NCBI GenBank assembly: GCA_030632765.1
Contig: DAOVUC010000083.1
Location: 1 to 7,288, forward strand
Origin: Candidatus Dadabacteria bacterium
GTDB taxonomy: Bacteria; Desulfobacterota_D; UBA1144; Nemesobacterales; UBA2774
Direction of reading: 5' to 3'
Length of the DNA: 7,288 nt
Every line of letters begins with the position of its first letter. Position 1 is the stretch's first letter. The translations under genes and the position numbers were made by a program. Shown here piece by piece: positions 6,089 to 7,288 of the stretch. A model generated the notes under the pieces. That model was not told the DNA's origin and did no database searches. It saw only the letters and a program-made list of their open reading frames with translations.

Positions 6089-6526
6089 ATGGGATGGCTC
6101 GATAAATTAACCGGTAAACAGGAAATGATTAAAAACTTGGATCATGTTGCGATAATCGTAAGTGATATGGACCGAGCTATTGAATTTTATTCAAAAGTGC
6201 TAGGACTGATATTAATTTTGGACGGCCGTCCAAAAGGTGGAGAAAAAAAGAGTTTCCTGGGAACAAAATCTAAAGCCATTGTTGCTCTTAGTGAAGATAA
6301 GAATAGAACAGTCCTAAAAGGCGAATATGTAGATGGAGTGAATCATGTGGCTTTTGGTGTGGATAATGTAGAGGAATCAAGCCGGATTCTAAAAGAAAGA
6401 GGGGTTCAATTTGTAGAAATAAAAGTAGGAGAAGATGGGAAGCCCAATGCCTATCACTTTGTTGATCCAGACGGGCTTGAGCTTGAAATTTACGGTGATA
6501 CTGGGAAGGAAGTCCCTCAATATTAA
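6089..6526 (+). CDS. VOC-superfamily (glyoxalase/dioxygenase-like) protein
   Basis: This is a 145-residue single-domain protein of the vicinal oxygen chelate fold, probably a cytosolic metal-dependent enzyme acting as a dimer. After a short amphipathic lead (1-14) the two paired beta-alpha-beta-beta-beta modules are clear. Module one starts NLDHVAIIVSDMDRAIEFYSKVLGL (16-40). Module two starts GVNHVAFGVDNVEESSRILKERG (83-105) and ends FVDPDGLELEIYG (124-136). H19, H86 and E133 occupy the usual metal-ligand positions; the fourth ligand, normally near the end of module one, is not obvious. The family includes glyoxalase I, methylmalonyl-CoA epimerase, extradiol dioxygenases and antibiotic-binding proteins, and nothing here fixes the substrate. 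It lies 55 nt after the OmpA-domain gene and could be cotranscribed with it. The downstream FAD monooxygenase gene has its own apparent promoter, so a shared oxidative pathway is only a guess. Confidence 0.9.
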   Translation: MGWLDKLTGKQEMIKNLDHVAIIVSDMDRAIEFYSKVLGLILILDGRPKGGEKKSFLGTKSKAIVALSEDKNRTVLKGEYVDGVNHVAFGVDNVEESSRILKERGVQFVEIKVGEDGKPNAYHFVDPDGLELEIYGDTGKEVPQY

Positions 6527-6558
6527 AGAAATATTAATATTTATCATATTCCCTATTC

Positions 6559-6567
6559 TGGTATAAT
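6559..6567 (+). promoter_or_regulatory. Perfect extended -10 promoter upstream of the FAD monooxygenase
   Basis: TGGTATAAT matches the TGnTATAAT consensus exactly. No good -35 hexamer precedes it at 16-18 nt. Transcription would start near 6574 and leave a leader of about 100-157 nt, depending on the start codon. It is the strongest promoter-like match on the plus strand of this window. Confidence 0.5.
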
Positions 6568-6615
6568 AATTCAAGAAACCCATTGAAATTTTAAGAATTA
6601 TAAATATATTATTGG

Positions 6616-6660
6616 TGTAGTAATAGAATGCTGTAATAAAATATAGGTTGTAATAAAATA
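6616..6660 (+). repeat. Short AT-rich direct repeats in the monooxygenase leader
   Basis: TGTAATAAAATA occurs exactly twice (6632-6643 and 6649-6660, period 17). A degenerate copy, TGTAGTAATAGA, begins at 6616. The array lies between the extended -10 and the ribosome site, in an almost GC-free leader. It may be a regulator-binding array or simply low-complexity sequence. Confidence 0.4.
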
Positions 6661-6665
6661 AGCTC

Positions 6666-6670
6666 AGGAG
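6666..6670 (+). promoter_or_regulatory. Strong ribosome binding site pointing to a TTG start
   Basis: AGGAG lies 6 nt before an in-frame TTG at 6677, and 54 nt upstream of that TTG's in-frame ATG at 6731. It is the best Shine-Dalgarno match near this gene. Base composition also becomes richer in G+C from about here, as in coding DNA. This suggests translation may begin upstream of the ATG. Confidence 0.4.
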
Positions 6671-6730
6671 TTGGAATTGAATTCAGTAGATCCAGACAAA
6701 TATAGCCTGCCAGTACGATACGGACAGGAA

Positions 6731-7288
6731 ATGCGTATCCTTGTCGTTGGGGGTGGTATAGCAGGGTTGACTTTTGCCGCATTACTCCAGCAAAGGGGTT
6801 TTAAACCTACTGTTGTTGAACGGATACCTGAGTACGGAACAGTAGGGTACGTTATTGTGCTCTGGCCCTCAGGGAGCCGCATTCTAAAAGGACTCGGAGT
6901 CTACAGGAACTTGCTTGACGTAGGGCTTCAGTTTACGACCTATAATGTTTCAGATGAGCAGGGACAGATGCTGCATTCGTATTCTGTTAAGAACGTCACC
7001 GAGAAATACGGTCCGATGCTGAGCACTTATAGGCCCGATTTAATTAATGTAATTAAAGAAGCGGTTGATCCGGATTCTATTCGTATGAATACCACAGTGG
7101 ATAAAATTGACCAAACGAATGATGAAGTGTATGTAACTTTCAGTGACGGGACACAAGAATCTTATGACCTGGTTGTGGGATGTGACGGGGTGCGTTCTAA
7201 GACACGTAACCTGGTGTTTGGAGATGCGCCGCCTTTATCTTACAGCGGGATGACCGGTTGGAGTTTTTGGGTTAAGCAGGATATTGCA
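6731..7288 (+). CDS. FAD-dependent monooxygenase, PHBH/salicylate-hydroxylase-like (partial, C-terminus beyond window)
   Basis: The first 186 residues from the ATG at 6731 are visible and the frame runs off the right edge. The Rossmann FAD-binding motif GGGIAG (7-12) is followed by LTFAALLQQRG and by E30, the residue that usually binds the adenosine ribose. GYVIVLWPSG (39-48) matches the family's second conserved block. The segment YDLVVGCDGVRSKTR (145-159) contains the DG motif of class A flavoprotein monooxygenases, which contacts FAD and NAD(P)H. Typical members have about 370-420 residues, so about half is seen. They hydroxylate aromatic or other small organic substrates in the cytosol with NAD(P)H and oxygen; the substrate here cannot be told. 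The ATG gives the usual family N-terminus. A TTG at 6677 with AGGAG 6 nt upstream would add 18 residues (MNSVDPDKYSLPVRYGQE) and is a serious alternative. Confidence 0.9.
   Translation, partial: MRILVVGGGIAGLTFAALLQQRGFKPTVVERIPEYGTVGYVIVLWPSGSRILKGLGVYRNLLDVGLQFTTYNVSDEQGQMLHSYSVKNVTEKYGPMLSTYRPDLINVIKEAVDPDSIRMNTTVDKIDQTNDEVYVTFSDGTQESYDLVVGCDGVRSKTRNLVFGDAPPLSYSGMTGWSFWVKQDIA

Noticed and set aside
6529..6542. Perfect palindrome AAATATTAATATTT just after the VOC stop, as a terminator
   Set aside because: The stem would be entirely A/T with no loop and no GC core, so a stable intrinsic terminator is unlikely.
6664..6882. Minus-strand frame opposite the monooxygenase start
   Set aside because: It is antisense to the FAD-binding motif region and has no support of its own.

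Overview
The window looks like chromosomal DNA from an AT-rich Gram-negative bacterium. It encodes ClpA and ClpS, a BamE/SmpA-like small envelope protein, and an OmpA-family peptidoglycan-binding protein with a signal peptide. A deltaproteobacterial-type or related uncultured lineage would fit, but I cannot fix the taxon from the sequence. I see no tRNA, rRNA, CRISPR array, insertion sequence or phage gene.

Left part (about 1-4621), all on the minus strand. This reads as one operon of five genes, in transcription order: a FemAB-like/GNAT-fold acyltransferase of the COG3146 type (4621-3446); clpS (3439-3098); clpA (3101-858, overlapping clpS by 4 bases); a small secreted or membrane-anchored SmpA/BamE-like protein (about 835-470); and a tandem TFIIB-type zinc-ribbon protein (411 to beyond the left edge). 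ClpS is the N-degron adaptor that delivers proteins with certain N-terminal residues to the ClpA unfoldase, which feeds ClpP. The tight coupling of a Fem-like transferase to clpS is the most intriguing arrangement here. Leucyl/phenylalanyl-tRNA-protein transferase (Aat), which creates ClpS substrates in other bacteria, shares the fold of Fem transferases. The ClpS also carries an arginine at the pocket-gate position that is methionine in E. coli ClpS.

Middle (4622-4845). This divergent intergenic region holds a good extended -10 promoter for the minus-strand operon, with a perfect 10-bp palindrome at its -35 position. The plus-strand gene has only a weak promoter candidate.

Right part (4846-7288), all on the plus strand. 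First is an unusual OmpA-domain protein with an N-terminal signal peptide, a peptidoglycan-binding domain, a Pro/Ser/Thr/Glu-rich linker, a beta-rich domain and a C-terminal membrane helix (4846-6033). A 20-bp tandem duplication follows, then a VOC/glyoxalase-superfamily protein (6089-6526). After an AT-rich leader with a perfect extended -10 and short direct repeats comes the start of an FAD-dependent monooxygenase that runs off the right edge. No shared pathway for the three plus-strand genes is evident.
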